Part shown: one piece after another, positions 10,126 through 19,497 of the stretch
Layout of the letters: every line of letters starts with the position of its first letter
Numbering within the stretch: position 1 is the stretch's first letter
Source of the DNA: Brucella sp. BE17
Lineage (GTDB): Bacteria > Pseudomonadota > Alphaproteobacteria > Rhizobiales > Rhizobiaceae
Assembly: GCF_039545455.1 (NCBI RefSeq)
Contig: NZ_CP154468.1
Coordinates: 930,001-994,000, forward strand
Length of the DNA stretch: 64,000 nt
Direction: 5' to 3'
Notes under the pieces: model-generated
Database searches by the model: none
What the model saw: only the letters and a program-made list of their open reading frames with translations
What the model was told of the DNA's origin: nothing
Translations under genes and position numbers: made by a program

Positions 10126-11178
10126 ATGGATCAGGACAACCTCAAAGCGCTGCGCGAAAAATACTCAAAGACAGAAGGCGGCGACATTTTCGACCCTGTG
10201 TTTCGTAAAGCTGCCAGCGCTCAGTTTTCAGAAGCTGGCAAGCGTGCTTTTCCTTACGCGAACGTTTCGACATTTCTGGACCAGCCCTACTTACCCGATG
10301 CTGCTTCCGATCCATCTTTTTGCGGACTGGAAGCTGTTCTTGTCGGCGTCCCAATGGATTTGGGCGTAACCAACCGCTCTGGTGCACGTTTCGGCCCCAA
10401 AGCAGTGCGTTCCGTCGAAAGAGTTGGACCGTTCGATCATGTTTTGCACATGGCGCCCTCGACTGAAATCAGCGTGGCTGATATTGGCGACGTTCCGCTT
10501 AATTCCCGTTTCGATCTCACGCGTTCCCATGCTGATATCGAAGCGTTTTACACCCAAATTGTCGGAGCAGGTGTTTACCCACTTTCCGTCGGCGGCGATC
10601 ATTCGATCACGGGTTCCATCCTGCGCGCTTTGGGGCGTGAAAAGCCAGTCGGAATGATCCATATCGATGCACACTGTGATACAAGCGGCCCTTATGAAGG
10701 ATGTAAATTTCATCACGGTGGGCCATTCAGACAAGCCGTTCTGGATGGCGTTCTCGATCCACAGCGAACAATCCAGATCGGTATTCGCGGTGGTGCCGAA
10801 TATTTGTGGGAGTTTTCAAGAGAAGCCGGCATGACTGTTCTGCACATCGAAGATGTGCTGTCACTGGGCATGGAAAAAATCATCCAGACCGCTCGGAATG
10901 TTGTCGGGGACGGCCCTACTTATCTTTCCTTCGATATAGACAGTCTCGACCCCGGCTTTGCTCCGGGAACTGGAACCCCGGAAGTTGGTGGCTTACAGCC
11001 ACGCGAAGCAATGGAAATTATGCGCGGTTTGAACGGGTTGAACCTTATCGGCTCGGACGTGGTCGAGGTCGCACCACAATATGATCCAACAACCAATACG
11101 GCGCAGGCAGCGGCGCAAATCCTGTTCATCCAGTTGTGTCTTGCCGCAACCGCGATACGCAATAGAAAGGCAGACTAA
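10126..11178 (+). CDS. Agmatinase/guanidinobutyrase family hydrolase (ureohydrolase)
   Basis: About 350 residues from ATG 10126 (GGAG just upstream); a TTG nine bases earlier is in frame. The Mn-binding motifs of ureohydrolases are complete: GGDHS (156-160), HIDAHCD (179-185) and SFDIDSLDP (268-276). The enzymes hydrolyse a guanidino group to urea and an amine. Length and the extended N-terminus fit the agmatinase/guanidinobutyrase/proclavaminate amidinohydrolase branch rather than arginase; the substrate cannot be assigned. Together with the ArgH-like lyase 2.2 kb away it suggests guanidino or amino-acid derivative catabolism. Confidence 0.85.
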   Translation: MDQDNLKALREKYSKTEGGDIFDPVFRKAASAQFSEAGKRAFPYANVSTFLDQPYLPDAASDPSFCGLEAVLVGVPMDLGVTNRSGARFGPKAVRSVERVGPFDHVLHMAPSTEISVADIGDVPLNSRFDLTRSHADIEAFYTQIVGAGVYPLSVGGDHSITGSILRALGREKPVGMIHIDAHCDTSGPYEGCKFHHGGPFRQAVLDGVLDPQRTIQIGIRGGAEYLWEFSREAGMTVLHIEDVLSLGMEKIIQTARNVVGDGPTYLSFDIDSLDPGFAPGTGTPEVGGLQPREAMEIMRGLNGLNLIGSDVVEVAPQYDPTTNTAQAAAQILFIQLCLAATAIRNRKAD

Positions 11179-11224
11179 TTATCTGCTGGGCCGGAACTTT
11201 CTGACGCTCGCCTGGTGTGGTGGT

Positions 11225-11378
11225 TTTGAAGTTCCTACCATTTACATGGTATTCTCGCCTGGGAACTTCAAATTAAAAAATTAAATATAATCAATATCTT
11301 GCTGGTGTGGCTTTGAATATCACATTCATTCAAAGCCCTGCTCCAAAGTGACACGAATTTCAGATTCGCCACACCAGC
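11225..11378. repeat. Nested inverted repeats between the agmatinase-like gene and bioZ
   Basis: First structure: TTTGAAGTTCC (11225-11235) pairs with GGAACTTCAAA (11262-11272), with an inner TACCAT/ATGGTA pair (11236-11241, 11246-11251), followed by AT-rich DNA. Second: GCTGGTGTGGC (11301-11311) pairs with GCCACACCAGC (11368-11378), with an inner CTTTGAAT/ATTCAAAG pair (11311-11318, 11328-11335). The words CTGGTGTGG and TTTGAA occur in both, suggesting a duplicated palindromic element that could act as a bidirectional terminator between two convergent genes. Confidence 0.5.
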
Positions 11379-11424
11379 TTTTCAGTCCCGGCATCAGCAT
11401 CAATGCAATATGAAGACCCCGATA

Positions 11425-12417
11425 TCAATTTCGAACAACGACAGCACCGCCCGTCATACCCGCGCCAGCAGCGGTCAGGAGCAAGACCTCACCCTCAGCA
11501 AACCTCTTCTTGGCATTTGCAACCGACAGCGAAAGTGGAATTGTCGCAGCAGACGAATTGCCATAAGTTTCAATGGTCCGGACCATCCTTGCCTGATCTA
11601 TGCCTATATTATTGCACAGTGCATCAAACATGCGCGCGTTAGCTTGATGTGGAATGAAGCGATCGACATCGTCGCCAGCGATCCCTGCCTGATCCAGCAC
11701 ACGGCACGAAGCCTGCGTCATCAGCCCCACGGCGCGTGAAAAAACCTCGCGCCCATCCCGCATCGTCATCAGAAATTCTTCCGGCCCTATTTGCGGGGAA
11801 AAAGGGCGCGTGCTACCTCCTGCCGGGATTTGGATCAAATCATAGCCACTTCCATCCGATATCAGGTCGGCGGCGATAAGACCGCGCTGGCTATTCCGAT
11901 CTGGCACGAGCACGACAGCACCTGCCGCATCGGCAAAGAGTACAGTACTTGCCCGTTCGGCAGGATTGATACGGCGGCTCAACATATTCGCGGCCACCAC
12001 AAGCACCGCACGACCGTGCGACCTGACAAACCCGTCCGCAAGTACGAGCGCATACAGAAACCCTGAGCAAGCGCCGGCTAGATCAAGGGCACCCGATTTT
12101 ACCAGACCCAGCTTATGAGCGAGCAGCGGAGCCGAAGGCGGCACCATATGATCAGGCGTTGAAGTGGCGAGTAACGTCAGTGCGATGTCGGTGGGACCAA
12201 GCGCCGCATCCTTGAGCGCCATGCGCCCCGCCTCAGCTGCCAAGCCGCTCAACGTCTCTCTATCGTTGGCCCAATAACGCGTCCGTATCCCGGTCCGCCG
12301 CTCGATCCATCCTTTTTCAAGTCCCAAACGGGTCTCGATTTCGGCGTTCTCGACGCAACGCGCCGGTACAGCGTGTCCAAAGCCAGCCATACGCGATGAG
12401 CGACCCGCGCCCATCAC
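11425..12417 (-). CDS. bioZ: BioZ, FabH-like ketoacyl synthase for pimeloyl-ACP formation
   Basis: A 330-residue KAS III enzyme with the complete Cys-His-Asn triad: C117 in [11 protein letters not shown]257 in [10 protein letters not shown], and N287 in [12 protein letters not shown]. In Agrobacterium and Brucella, BioZ starts pimelate synthesis by condensing a glutaryl-thioester with malonyl-ACP, replacing BioC/BioH. It is the last gene of the biotin operon; its ATG overlaps the bioA stop by 4 bp. That context distinguishes it from housekeeping FabH. It acts in the cytoplasm. Confidence 0.93.
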   Translation of the reverse strand: MMGAGRSSRMAGFGHAVPARCVENAEIETRLGLEKGWIERRTGIRTRYWANDRETLSGLAAEAGRMALKDAALGPTDIALTLLATSTPDHMVPPSAPLLAHKLGLVKSGALDLAGACSGFLYALVLADGFVRSHGRAVLVVAANMLSRRINPAERASTVLFADAAGAVVLVPDRNSQRGLIAADLISDGSGYDLIQIPAGGSTRPFSPQIGPEEFLMTMRDGREVFSRAVGLMTQASCRVLDQAGIAGDDVDRFIPHQANARMFDALCNNIGIDQARMVRTIETYGNSSAATIPLSLSVANAKKRFAEGEVLLLTAAGAGMTGGAVVVRN

Positions 12418-13679
12418 ATGCGCCTCAGAATGATCGACGCTACTTCATCGATGGCGTCGAAGGTATGGGTCAAGTCCTGCGCAGTGGTACAATAGGGCGG
12501 CATCAGATAAAGCACATTGCCGAGCGGGCGCAGGACAAGCCCGCGCTCGCGGAACAGACGCCGCATATGCGGCCCGACTTCGGCGAGATAACCGCCGGAA
12601 GGCACCACAAGGTCGAGTGCTGCGATGGTTCCCACTTGCCGGAGATTGGTGAAACGCCGGTCATCCGCAAAGCGTCGGAGATTGCCGCCGAGCATCTGCT
12701 CCAATTGCCCAATGCGTTGTTGCACTGGTTCGTCTCGCCAGACCTGAAGATTTGCAACGGCGGCGGCACAGGCGATCGGATTGGCCGTGTAGGAACTCGA
12801 ATGAAAAAAGGTTTTGCGGCGGTCGGTAGAACAATGCGCATCAAAGATGTCACTGCTGCACATCGTCGCTGCGAGCGGCAGCGAACCGCCCGTGAGCCCC
12901 TTGGACGTGCACAGAATATCCGGTGAAATTCCAGCCTTTTCACAGGCAAACATGGTGCCCGTTCTGCCCCAACCCGTCATCACCTCATCGACGATAAACA
13001 GGCAATCGTAATGTTCAGCGATCTGCTTCAGCCCGGCCAGCACCCCAGCGCCGTATATCTTCATGCCACCAGCGCCCAGAACAAGCGGCTCGATGAGCAG
13101 AGCAGCAACGCGGCCCGAACGGCAGAAACCCTCGAACATGTCGAGCGTCCTTTGCTCGCGGCCATGTTCTGGAAAAGCGATACGATCGACACCGAAAAGC
13201 AGCGCTTCATAAGCGACATTGAACACGCCGCGTTCGCCCGTCGACATGGCGCCAATCGTATCGCCATGATAACCGTGCTCCATGACCACGATGCGGTCAC
13301 GCTTTTCACCGCGATTGTGATAGCAACCAAGCGCCATTTTCAGCGCTACTTCCACCGAAGTCGAGCCGCTATCGGAATAAAACACATGATCCAACCCGGC
13401 AGGCGCGCGTTCGACCAGCGCTTTGGCCAGTGTTTCGGCAGGCTCGTGGGAAAATTCCGCAAAAATCACCTGATCGAAGGCTTCCGTCGCGGCACGGATC
13501 GCAGCCATGATCGACGGGTGCCGGTGACCATGGGTGATAACCCACCAGGATGAAATCGCATCGAACAGCCGCTTACCGTCCGCATCAACGATATAAGCAC
13601 CCTCCGTCGAAACGATGCGTTTCATCGGGGGCTCAAGCCCATGCTGAGTGAAGGGATGCCAGATGGGCGAACGGCTCAT
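12414..13679 (-). CDS. bioA: Adenosylmethionine-8-amino-7-oxononanoate aminotransferase
   Basis: 421 residues, class III aminotransferase. It has WHPFTQHG near the N-terminus and [13 protein letters not shown] (43-55), both characteristic of Bio[12 protein letters not shown] (231-241) and the PLP lysine K260 in [10 protein letters not shown]. It converts KAPA to DAPA with SAM as amino donor. It overlaps bioD upstream and bioZ downstream by 4 bp each, so the genes are translationally coupled. Confidence 0.96.
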   Translation of the reverse strand: MSRSPIWHPFTQHGLEPPMKRIVSTEGAYIVDADGKRLFDAISSWWVITHGHRHPSIMAAIRAATEAFDQVIFAEFSHEPAETLAKALVERAPAGLDHVFYSDSGSTSVEVALKMALGCYHNRGEKRDRIVVMEHGYHGDTIGAMSTGERGVFNVAYEALLFGVDRIAFPEHGREQRTLDMFEGFCRSGRVAALLIEPLVLGAGGMKIYGAGVLAGLKQIAEHYDCLFIVDEVMTGWGRTGTMFACEKAGISPDILCTSKGLTGGSLPLAATMCSSDIFDAHCSTDRRKTFFHSSSYTANPIACAAAVANLQVWRDEPVQQRIGQLEQMLGGNLRRFADDRRFTNLRQVGTIAALDLVVPSGGYLAEVGPHMRRLFRERGLVLRPLGNVLYLMPPYCTTAQDLTHTFDAIDEVASIILRRM

Positions 13680-14317
13680 GCTGGAAGCTCCAGAAAATCA
13701 GAAAGCTCAAATTGATCGGCGAATGCATCATGCAGCGCGTCTGCGCTCATCTCCGGCAAGTGAGGCAATCGTCCAAGCGAACGGGTATCACCAATTTCGG
13801 CAATGATGCGCTGATTTTCCCGGTCCTCATCACCAATGAACACCACGCCGTGTACCGGAATTGCCCTTTGCCGCAGCGCTTCGAGCGACAACAGCGTGTG
13901 GTTGATGGTACCAAGCGTGGTTCTGGCACACAGGATCAGCGGAATTTGCCAGCGAGAGAAGATATCAGCGAACAATAATCTGTCGGTCAACGGCACAAGG
14001 AGACCGCCTGCACCTTCGATTACCAACGCCCCTCTCGTTTCCGGCGGTTGCAGGAGTACGGGGTCGATCGTCAGATTGTCGAGACGGGCTGAAAGATGCG
14101 GGGAAGCTGGTATCTTCAGGCGATAGGCTTCCGGCACAATGCGTGCGCGGGGCACGCCGCCCAGCCGCTCCACCATCTCGCTGTCGGTCTCTTCTTCCAG
14201 CCCGGATTGCACGGGCTTCCAGTAATAAGCCTGCAAGGCGTGCGCGAGCGCTGCGGAAAAAACCGTCTTTCCGATGCCGGTATCAGTGCCAGAAATGACA
14301 AAATGGAGGCTCATCAT
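13676..14317 (-). CDS. bioD: Dethiobiotin synthetase
   Basis: 213 residues with the BioD P-loop GTDTGIGKT at 10-18, YYWKPVQSG and the [12 protein letters not shown] motif. It closes the ureido ring of dethiobiotin from DAPA, CO2 and ATP. Two adjacent Met codons begin the frame; the first overlaps the bioF stop by 4 bp. It is a little shorter than the E. coli enzyme, with no motif missing. Confidence 0.95.
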   Translation of the reverse strand: MMSLHFVISGTDTGIGKTVFSAALAHALQAYYWKPVQSGLEEETDSEMVERLGGVPRARIVPEAYRLKIPASPHLSARLDNLTIDPVLLQPPETRGALVIEGAGGLLVPLTDRLLFADIFSRWQIPLILCARTTLGTINHTLLSLEALRQRAIPVHGVVFIGDEDRENQRIIAEIGDTRSLGRLPHLPEMSADALHDAFADQFELSDFLELPA

Positions 14318-15453
14318 TCCTGCTCCAGAGCTAGAGCAAGCAATCCAACCATATCGGCGATCTGGTCCTCATCCACGTTGAGCGTAATGGAGACACGCAG
14401 ACGCGCTGTTCCTTCCGGCACGGTTGGCGGGCGGATGCCCCGCACATCGAACCCACTGTGACGCAGGCGCGCGGCGACAGCGAGCGAACGGGCATTGTCG
14501 CCGATCACCACCGGAATGATCTGCGAGCCGCTTGGAGTTATTCCTAGCCGGTGATGCAATTCTTCGCCCGCAAAGTTTATCAGCTTCTCCAGCCGAGTCC
14601 GACGCCAGCCTTCATCGACAACGATCCGCAATGCTTCCCGCGCCGCCGCAGCCATCAGCGGCGAAGGCGCTGTGGAATAAATGAAACCACGGGCACGGTT
14701 GATGAGGTATTCGGCGAGAATCGCAGGCAAGCTCAGAAGTGCGCCGGAAAGGCCGAGCGCCTTGCCGCAAGTGTGCAGTGCCACCACGTTTCCACACCCT
14801 TCCAGCTCTGCCACAAGGCCGCGACCATCGGGTCCGAAAACGCCGGTGGCATGCGCCTCATCGACCACAAGAAATCCGCCATGCCGTTTGGCAAGATCAG
14901 CAAGCGCCGCAAGCGGCGCCCGGTCGCCATCCATGGAATAAAGGCTCTCGACGGCGATCCAAGGGCGACCTTTGCCGCCCGCCTGTCGCCAGCGGCTTAG
15001 TTCCCGCTCGAACGCCTCGACCTGATTATGTGATACGGCAACCGCCTGCGCCTTACCAGCCACAATGCCATCATGCACGCTGGCATGGATCAGTTCATCG
15101 TGGAGAACGACGTCTCCTCGCAACGGCAATGTGGAAAAGAGCGCGACATTGGCGGCGAAGCCACTACCGAAATAGATCGTTTTTTCCGCGCCGAAAAACG
15201 CCGCTGCCTCCGCCTCGAGCGCCTCATGTTCCAAGTGGTTGCCGCGCAGAAGCCGTGAACCACCGGCACCGACTGGCACGCCCCTTTCGATTGCTTTGGT
15301 AATCACCGCCTTCAGCCGGGGCGCATCGGCAAGCCCGAGATAGTCGTTGGAGGTGAAATCGATCCCCTGCTGGGGAACGAGCGCTCGTAGCCGCGACTTG
15401 CGGCAAAGTCCGGCAAGTTTAGCCTCATAAGGAGAAAGCGCCGATAGGGTCAC
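14314..15453 (-). CDS. bioF: 8-amino-7-oxononanoate synthase
   Basis: 379 residues, alpha-oxoamine synthase family. Motifs: [11 protein letters not shown] (32-42), GSRLLRGNH (65-73), DEAHATG (198-204) and the PLP lysine K231 in [12 protein letters not shown]. It condenses pimeloyl-thioester with alanine. The start is a GTG whose last two bases share the bioB stop (GTGA overlap). It belongs to the compact bioB-F-D-A-Z operon. Confidence 0.95.
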   Translation of the reverse strand: MTLSALSPYEAKLAGLCRKSRLRALVPQQGIDFTSNDYLGLADAPRLKAVITKAIERGVPVGAGGSRLLRGNHLEHEALEAEAAAFFGAEKTIYFGSGFAANVALFSTLPLRGDVVLHDELIHASVHDGIVAGKAQAVAVSHNQVEAFERELSRWRQAGGKGRPWIAVESLYSMDGDRAPLAALADLAKRHGGFLVVDEAHATGVFGPDGRGLVAELEGCGNVVALHTCGKALGLSGALLSLPAILAEYLINRARGFIYSTAPSPLMAAAAREALRIVVDEGWRRTRLEKLINFAGEELHHRLGITPSGSQIIPVVIGDNARSLAVAARLRHSGFDVRGIRPPTVPEGTARLRVSITLNVDEDQIADMVGLLALALEQE

Positions 15454-16469
15454 GGCTCCTCTCCGGCCTGCTCAAGCGGCAACTCCATAGGCTTCAGGCC
15501 CAGACGCCGGAACAACGCTGTGTCATGATCTTCGCCCGGGTTATCCGCCGTCAGCAACGTTTCGCCGACGAAGATGGAATTGGCGCCCGCAAGAAAACAG
15601 AGCGCCTGCGTCTCATCGCTCATTTCCGTGCGCCCGGCGGAAAGCCGCACATGCGAGCGCGGCATCAGGATACGCGCCAGTGCAATGGTGCGAACGAAAT
15701 CTATCGGATCGACGGGATCAGCGTTGGCAAGCTTCGAGCCGGGGATCGGGATCAACATGTTGATCGGAACGCTTTCAGGCGGCACCGGCAGATTGGCGAG
15801 CGTCACCAGCATCGAAATACGGTCATCAACCGTCTCCCCCATGCCCAGAATACCACCGGCGCAGACCTTTATGCCGGCATCACGCACATTGGCGAGCGTT
15901 TCCAGCCGGTCCTCGAAGGTGCGGGTGGTAATGATCTGCGAATAGAAGCGTTCGGACGTATCGACATTGTGATTGTAATAATCGAGCCCGGCATCGGCGA
16001 GACGTTCGGACTGTTGCGGTGTCAGCATGCCAAGCGTCATGCAGGTTTCCATGCCCAGCGCCTTTACGCCTTCGACCATGGCCACCACGGCCTCCATGTC
16101 CCGCTTCTTTGGATTACGCCAAGCCGCCCCCATACAATATCGCGTCGCACCGCCCTCCTTCGCCTTACGCGCTTCGGTCAATACCCGTTCCACCTCCATG
16201 AGTTTAGAGGCCTTCAAACCTGTTGGATTACGCACGGACTGGCTGCAATAGCTGCAATCCTCGGGGCAACCGCCCGTCTTAATCGACAAAAGCCGGCTCA
16301 TCTGGATTGCATTTGCATCGAAATGACGACGTTGCACCTGCTGCGCACGAAAAATAAGATCGTTAAAAGGTAAATTATAGATAATTTTAGCTTCACTAAA
16401 CGGACACTGGTCGGATCGACGCTTCAAGGCAGCTGCATCGGACAATAATGGCGGCAATTCTTGGTGCAC
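15450..16469 (-). CDS. bioB: Biotin synthase
   Basis: 339 residues, radical SAM enzyme inserting sulfur into dethiobiotin. The [4Fe-4S] cysteines are C68, C72 and C75 in [10 protein letters not shown], and [11 protein letters not shown] follows. It begins at GTG 16469 with GGAGG seven bases upstream; the [12 protein letters not shown] segment at 26-38 matches other rhizobial BioB proteins, supporting this upstream start. It is the first gene of the biotin operon. A sequence identical to the BioR consensus lies inside codons 29-32. Confidence 0.96.
   Translation of the reverse strand: MHQELPPLLSDAAALKRRSDQCPFSEAKIIYNLPFNDLIFRAQQVQRRHFDANAIQMSRLLSIKTGGCPEDCSYCSQSVRNPTGLKASKLMEVERVLTEARKAKEGGATRYCMGAAWRNPKKRDMEAVVAMVEGVKALGMETCMTLGMLTPQQSERLADAGLDYYNHNVDTSERFYSQIITTRTFEDRLETLANVRDAGIKVCAGGILGMGETVDDRISMLVTLANLPVPPESVPINMLIPIPGSKLANADPVDPIDFVRTIALARILMPRSHVRLSAGRTEMSDETQALCFLAGANSIFVGETLLTADNPGEDHDTALFRRLGLKPMELPLEQAGEEP
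16375..16384. promoter_or_regulatory. Perfect BioR-box match inside bioB
   Basis: TTATAGATAA matches the alphaproteobacterial BioR consensus TTATMKATAA at all ten positions. It lies 85-94 nt downstream of the bioB GTG. It could be an intragenic roadblock operator or a chance match in the AAA-ATT-ATC-TAT-AAT codons. Confidence 0.45.
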
Positions 16470-16489
16470 TTCAGGCCTCCATAATAATA

Positions 16490-16518
16490 ATATAGATTTT
16501 TATCCTTTTTATCTATGA
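16490..16518. promoter_or_regulatory. Probable BioR operator in the bioB promoter region
   Basis: TTATCTATGA at 16509-16518 matches TTATMKATAA at nine of ten positions, 40-49 bp upstream of the bioB start. A weaker copy ATATAGATTT (16490-16499, seven of ten) lies about two helical turns away, closer to the gene. BioR is a GntR-family biotin repressor in Rhizobiales; its gene is not in the window. Confidence 0.6.
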
Positions 16519-16971
16519 TTCTGCAAAGACGCAAGATGGCTACACGAGCGAAGCGCGGGATCACATCCTCAACCCAAAGCGATTGGACGGGTCTGATGCA
16601 TTCGGGGCGCACGAGGAACGGTTTTGGGGAGCAGGTATTTTGGGGGAGCTCAGAACGGGTATTTCCAATGTGCGAGCCACTTCGTCCACGCTGCCTACTC
16701 AAAAGGCGACAGAGAATGGTCTCGTGGTCTCAATCCACTCGCTGTGTCCAATCCGCCTCACTGTTTTCTGACAGGAGCGCTTGACCAATGCCAGGACCTG
16801 ATCGACGGATCACGGCCACTTACTAGGATGTGGGGCCAGCCTACCCGATAATATTCCGTAAGGTGTACGACGCCATCCAGTGCAAGGCGGCTACCCCATT
16901 TGCCAACAATATGCTCCTGACACAGGCATTCGCTAATTCGCCGCCCGCGATTAAACAGGGTTGCTAGCCTG
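16519..16971. other. Gene-poor interval between bioB and the cupin gene
   Basis: About 450 bp upstream of the BioR-like sites. Short frames exist on both strands, but none shows a recognisable domain, a good ribosome-binding site or a family-like composition. The stretch may be decayed coding DNA; nothing more can be supported. Confidence 0.4.
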
Positions 16972-17325
16972 TCATACTGAAAGAATCTCGACAGGTTTTG
17001 CCCACTGGATCAGGACGGTACAACCGTCTTCGCTCCACACACGGTGGATCGTTCCTTCCGGATTAAAGATGACACTTCCCTGTTTGTAGCGACCCCGTTC
17101 ATCTGATTGACTGCCCTCAAGGACCATGATCGTCTCAAGCCCCGTGTGACGGTGAAGCGGTACCGATGCGCCCGCTTCGTAACGAAGAAGTGCCCACACA
17201 GGCGTGTCCTGGCGCGCGTCTTCACGATAGAGATAATGGACATCAACGCCATCACGAAATGGCTCATAATGCAGGGTCCGCCAGCCGCCTTGCATAAGCC
17301 CCGCCAGTGAAACAGGATCAAGCAT
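16972..17325 (-). CDS. Small cupin-domain protein
   Basis: About 117 residues from ATG 17325, which overlaps the stop codon of the upstream cysteine hydrolase (GATGCTTGA). It is a single cupin barrel: the metal-binding cluster [18 protein letters not shown] gives two His and one Glu, and the second motif is [14 protein letters not shown]. It resembles ChrR-type cupins. As the last gene of the cyanuric acid operon it may bind an intermediate or act as an accessory hydrolase or decarboxylase; nothing in the sequence fixes the reaction. Confidence 0.8.
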   Translation of the reverse strand: MLDPVSLAGLMQGGWRTLHYEPFRDGVDVHYLYREDARQDTPVWALLRYEAGASVPLHRHTGLETIMVLEGSQSDERGRYKQGSVIFNPEGTIHRVWSEDGCTVLIQWAKPVEILSV

Positions 17326-17992
17326 CGAGAGTCTCCAATATGGTATCGGTATCCGCTGCCCAACCGACAATGCCACCTTGTGCAATGATCATCTCAATCG
17401 TTGCCGCGTGAAATTCAGGAAAATAACTTGCCGTCGCATCGGTTGCGAGCAGACAATCATAGCCACGGTCATTTGCCTCGCGCATGGTGGTCTGAACGCA
17501 GACTTCCGTGGTCACGCCGGCAATGATGAGGTTGCGGATATCGCGACTGCGCAGAACTGCACCAAGCTCGGTATCGTAGAAAGCACCTTTACCGGGTTTG
17601 TCGATGACGACTTCATCCGGCAGAGGGGTCAGTTCAGGGATGATTTCCGTGCCCGGTTCCCCGGCAACCAGCAAACGTCCCATCGGCCCGGGATCACCGA
17701 TCCTGCGTAAAGGATTGCCCCTGTCCCGTTTGGCGTCAGGAAGATCGGAAAGGTCTGGCCGATGGCATTCGCGTGTGTGAATGACTGGCAGCGATGCGCC
17801 ACGAAAACCGGCTATCAATCGGACAACCGCCGGCACGATCCGGCGCAAATGCGAAACATCGTTTCCAAGCGAGGCTCCAAAACCGCCTTCTTCCAGAAAG
17901 TCACGCTGCATGTCTATGACGATGAGAGCAAGGGCATCGCGCCGAAACGGATAGGCAAAAGGCCGCGCCTCAATCATTTGTGTTGTCATCAT
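17318..17992 (-). CDS. Isochorismatase-like cysteine hydrolase, biuret hydrolase paralog
   Basis: About 224 residues from ATG 17992, whose ATGA overlaps the ABC ATPase stop; upstream in-frame codons (to 18055) lie inside the ATPase gene. The triad residues are D27 (VIDMQRD), K132 (IDKPGKGAF) and C165 ([10 protein letters not shown]). It is clearly homologous to the biuret hydrolase encoded at 20543-21220, sharing [15 protein letters not shown] and [10 protein letters not shown], but differs around the active site (GAFYDTE instead of GSFCATD, DATASYF instead of DCCGATD). Candidates are triuret hydrolase, a carboxybiuret or ureido-acid hydrolase, or another carbamoyl amidase. Family certain, substrate open. 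Confidence 0.88.
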   Translation of the reverse strand: MMTTQMIEARPFAYPFRRDALALIVIDMQRDFLEEGGFGASLGNDVSHLRRIVPAVVRLIAGFRGASLPVIHTRECHRPDLSDLPDAKRDRGNPLRRIGDPGPMGRLLVAGEPGTEIIPELTPLPDEVVIDKPGKGAFYDTELGAVLRSRDIRNLIIAGVTTEVCVQTTMREANDRGYDCLLATDATASYFPEFHAATIEMIIAQGGIVGWAADTDTILETLDA

Positions 17993-19497
17993 TGCACTTG
18001 CCCTGCCATGTAGCGGCCGAGAATGGCGGGATCGGCGCCGCCGGCTGTTTGCCATACGATTGCACCATCAGCCATCACGACGATGCGGTCTGCGAGCTCA
18101 AGGATTTCGTCGAGGTCTTCACTGATCAGCAAAACCGCCGCTCCAGCATTTCTCGCTTCCACGATCCGGTCGCGGATCGCGCGTGCTGCCGAAAAATCCA
18201 GCCCGAAACAAGGATTTGCCACCACAAGCAGATCGACGTCCCCTGAGAGTTCGCGCGCCAGTGCCACACGCTGGATATTTCCGCCCGAGAGTTCGCGTAC
18301 GGGCGAGTGAGCGCTGCGGGTGCGGATATCGAAACTACGAATGAGATCATTCGCCTGCTGCATCATGGCCTTGCGTTTGAGAAAAAACCGCCGCCCGTTC
18401 CCATCGAAAGAGCGCAGAGCCAGATTTTCGGCGACACTCATGCGCGGTGCACAAGCATTGAGCAACGGCTCTTCCGGCAGATAACGTATCTTCAACCGCC
18501 GCGCTTCCTCGCGGCGGCCATGATAGGGTCGGCCTTCAACCCTGATTTCGCCCTCAACGGGTTTGCGTTGTCCGGTCAGAATTTCCATCAGTTCGAACTG
18601 GCCATTACCAGAGATACCGGCGACACCGACAATTTCACGGGCGTGAACAGTAAGATTGTCCAGTGCAATCTCACCCAGCCCCGAGCGATCAGGCGTGCGA
18701 ACACCATCAAGACGCAGCACTTCCCTGCCTTCATTCCCGATACGGATAGCGGGTTTTGCCTCGCCGGCTTTTCCCATCATCATCGCAGCCATGTCGGCGT
18801 CACTCAGCTCGCTCACTTTGCCCTTGCCCGCAAGCTTGCCGCGGCGAAGCACGCTCACCTCATCGGCAAAGGCGCGCACCTCGCGAAACTTGTGGCTGAT
18901 CATGAGAACACTGAGCTCTCCCGCGCTCGTCAGGCTGCGCACATAACCCAGAATCTCGTCGGCTTCAGCAGGCGTCAGCACCGAAGTCGGTTCATCGAGA
19001 ATAAGAAACCGGCTGCCCAGATAAAGCTGTTTGAGGATTTCGAGCTTCTGTTTTTCACCCGCCGAAAGCGCGTAAACCTTTTTATCAAGCGCAACCGAAA
19101 AAGGCATTTCTTGCATGAACTTACGCAAGGTTTCTCGTTCTTTTCTCCAGTTTATGATGGCGGGTGCATCGCCGCGTGCAATGACCAGATTTTCTGCTGC
19201 CGTCAGAGAAGGCACCAGCGTGAAATGCTGATAGACCATGCCCATGCCCAGCTTCTGTGCGGCACGCGGATCGGCAATGGCCACCTCTCGCCCGTCAACC
19301 AGCAGAGAACCGGATGTTGCGCTGTAAAAGCCCATAATGCATTTGACGAGCGTGGATTTTCCAGCACCGTTTTCCCCCAGAAGCGCATGAAATGAACCCG
19401 GCGCAATCTTGATGCTGACGCTATCGAGTGCCGTAAAAGCACCAAAACGCATCGTCGTATTATAGGTTTCGACAGAAAGTGCCTTGTGACCGCTCAT
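17989..19497 (-). CDS. BMP-type ABC transporter ATP-binding protein (two ATPase domains)
   Basis: About 502 residues with two nucleotide-binding domains. The N-terminal domain has GENGAGKST and the [15 protein letters not shown] signature with [15 protein letters not shown], typical of nucleoside/simple-sugar importers paired with BMP/PnrA lipoproteins. The C-terminal half has a degenerate Walker A ([14 protein letters not shown]) and signature [15 protein letters not shown]. The ATG at 19497 overlaps the previous stop (TGATG). The permease and binding-protein genes lie upstream in the same operon but are separated from it by three hydrolase genes, which ties the transporter to the catabolic enzymes. 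Confidence 0.93.
   Translation of the reverse strand: MSGHKALSVETYNTTMRFGAFTALDSVSIKIAPGSFHALLGENGAGKSTLVKCIMGFYSATSGSLLVDGREVAIADPRAAQKLGMGMVYQHFTLVPSLTAAENLVIARGDAPAIINWRKERETLRKFMQEMPFSVALDKKVYALSAGEKQKLEILKQLYLGSRFLILDEPTSVLTPAEADEILGYVRSLTSAGELSVLMISHKFREVRAFADEVSVLRRGKLAGKGKVSELSDADMAAMMMGKAGEAKPAIRIGNEGREVLRLDGVRTPDRSGLGEIALDNLTVHAREIVGVAGISGNGQFELMEILTGQRKPVEGEIRVEGRPYHGRREEARRLKIRYLPEEPLLNACAPRMSVAENLALRSFDGNGRRFFLKRKAMMQQANDLIRSFDIRTRSAHSPVRELSGGNIQRVALARELSGDVDLLVVANPCFGLDFSAARAIRDRIVEARNAGAAVLLISEDLDEILELADRIVVMADGAIVWQTAGGADPAILGRYMAGQVQ

Noticed and set aside
15525..16373. 282-codon plus-strand frame opposite bioB
   Set aside because: It mirrors the codon bias of bioB; rich in His and Arg with no recognisable domain.
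18307..19395. 362-codon plus-strand frame opposite the BMP-type ATPase
   Set aside because: A shadow of the high-GC ATPase gene; no family features.
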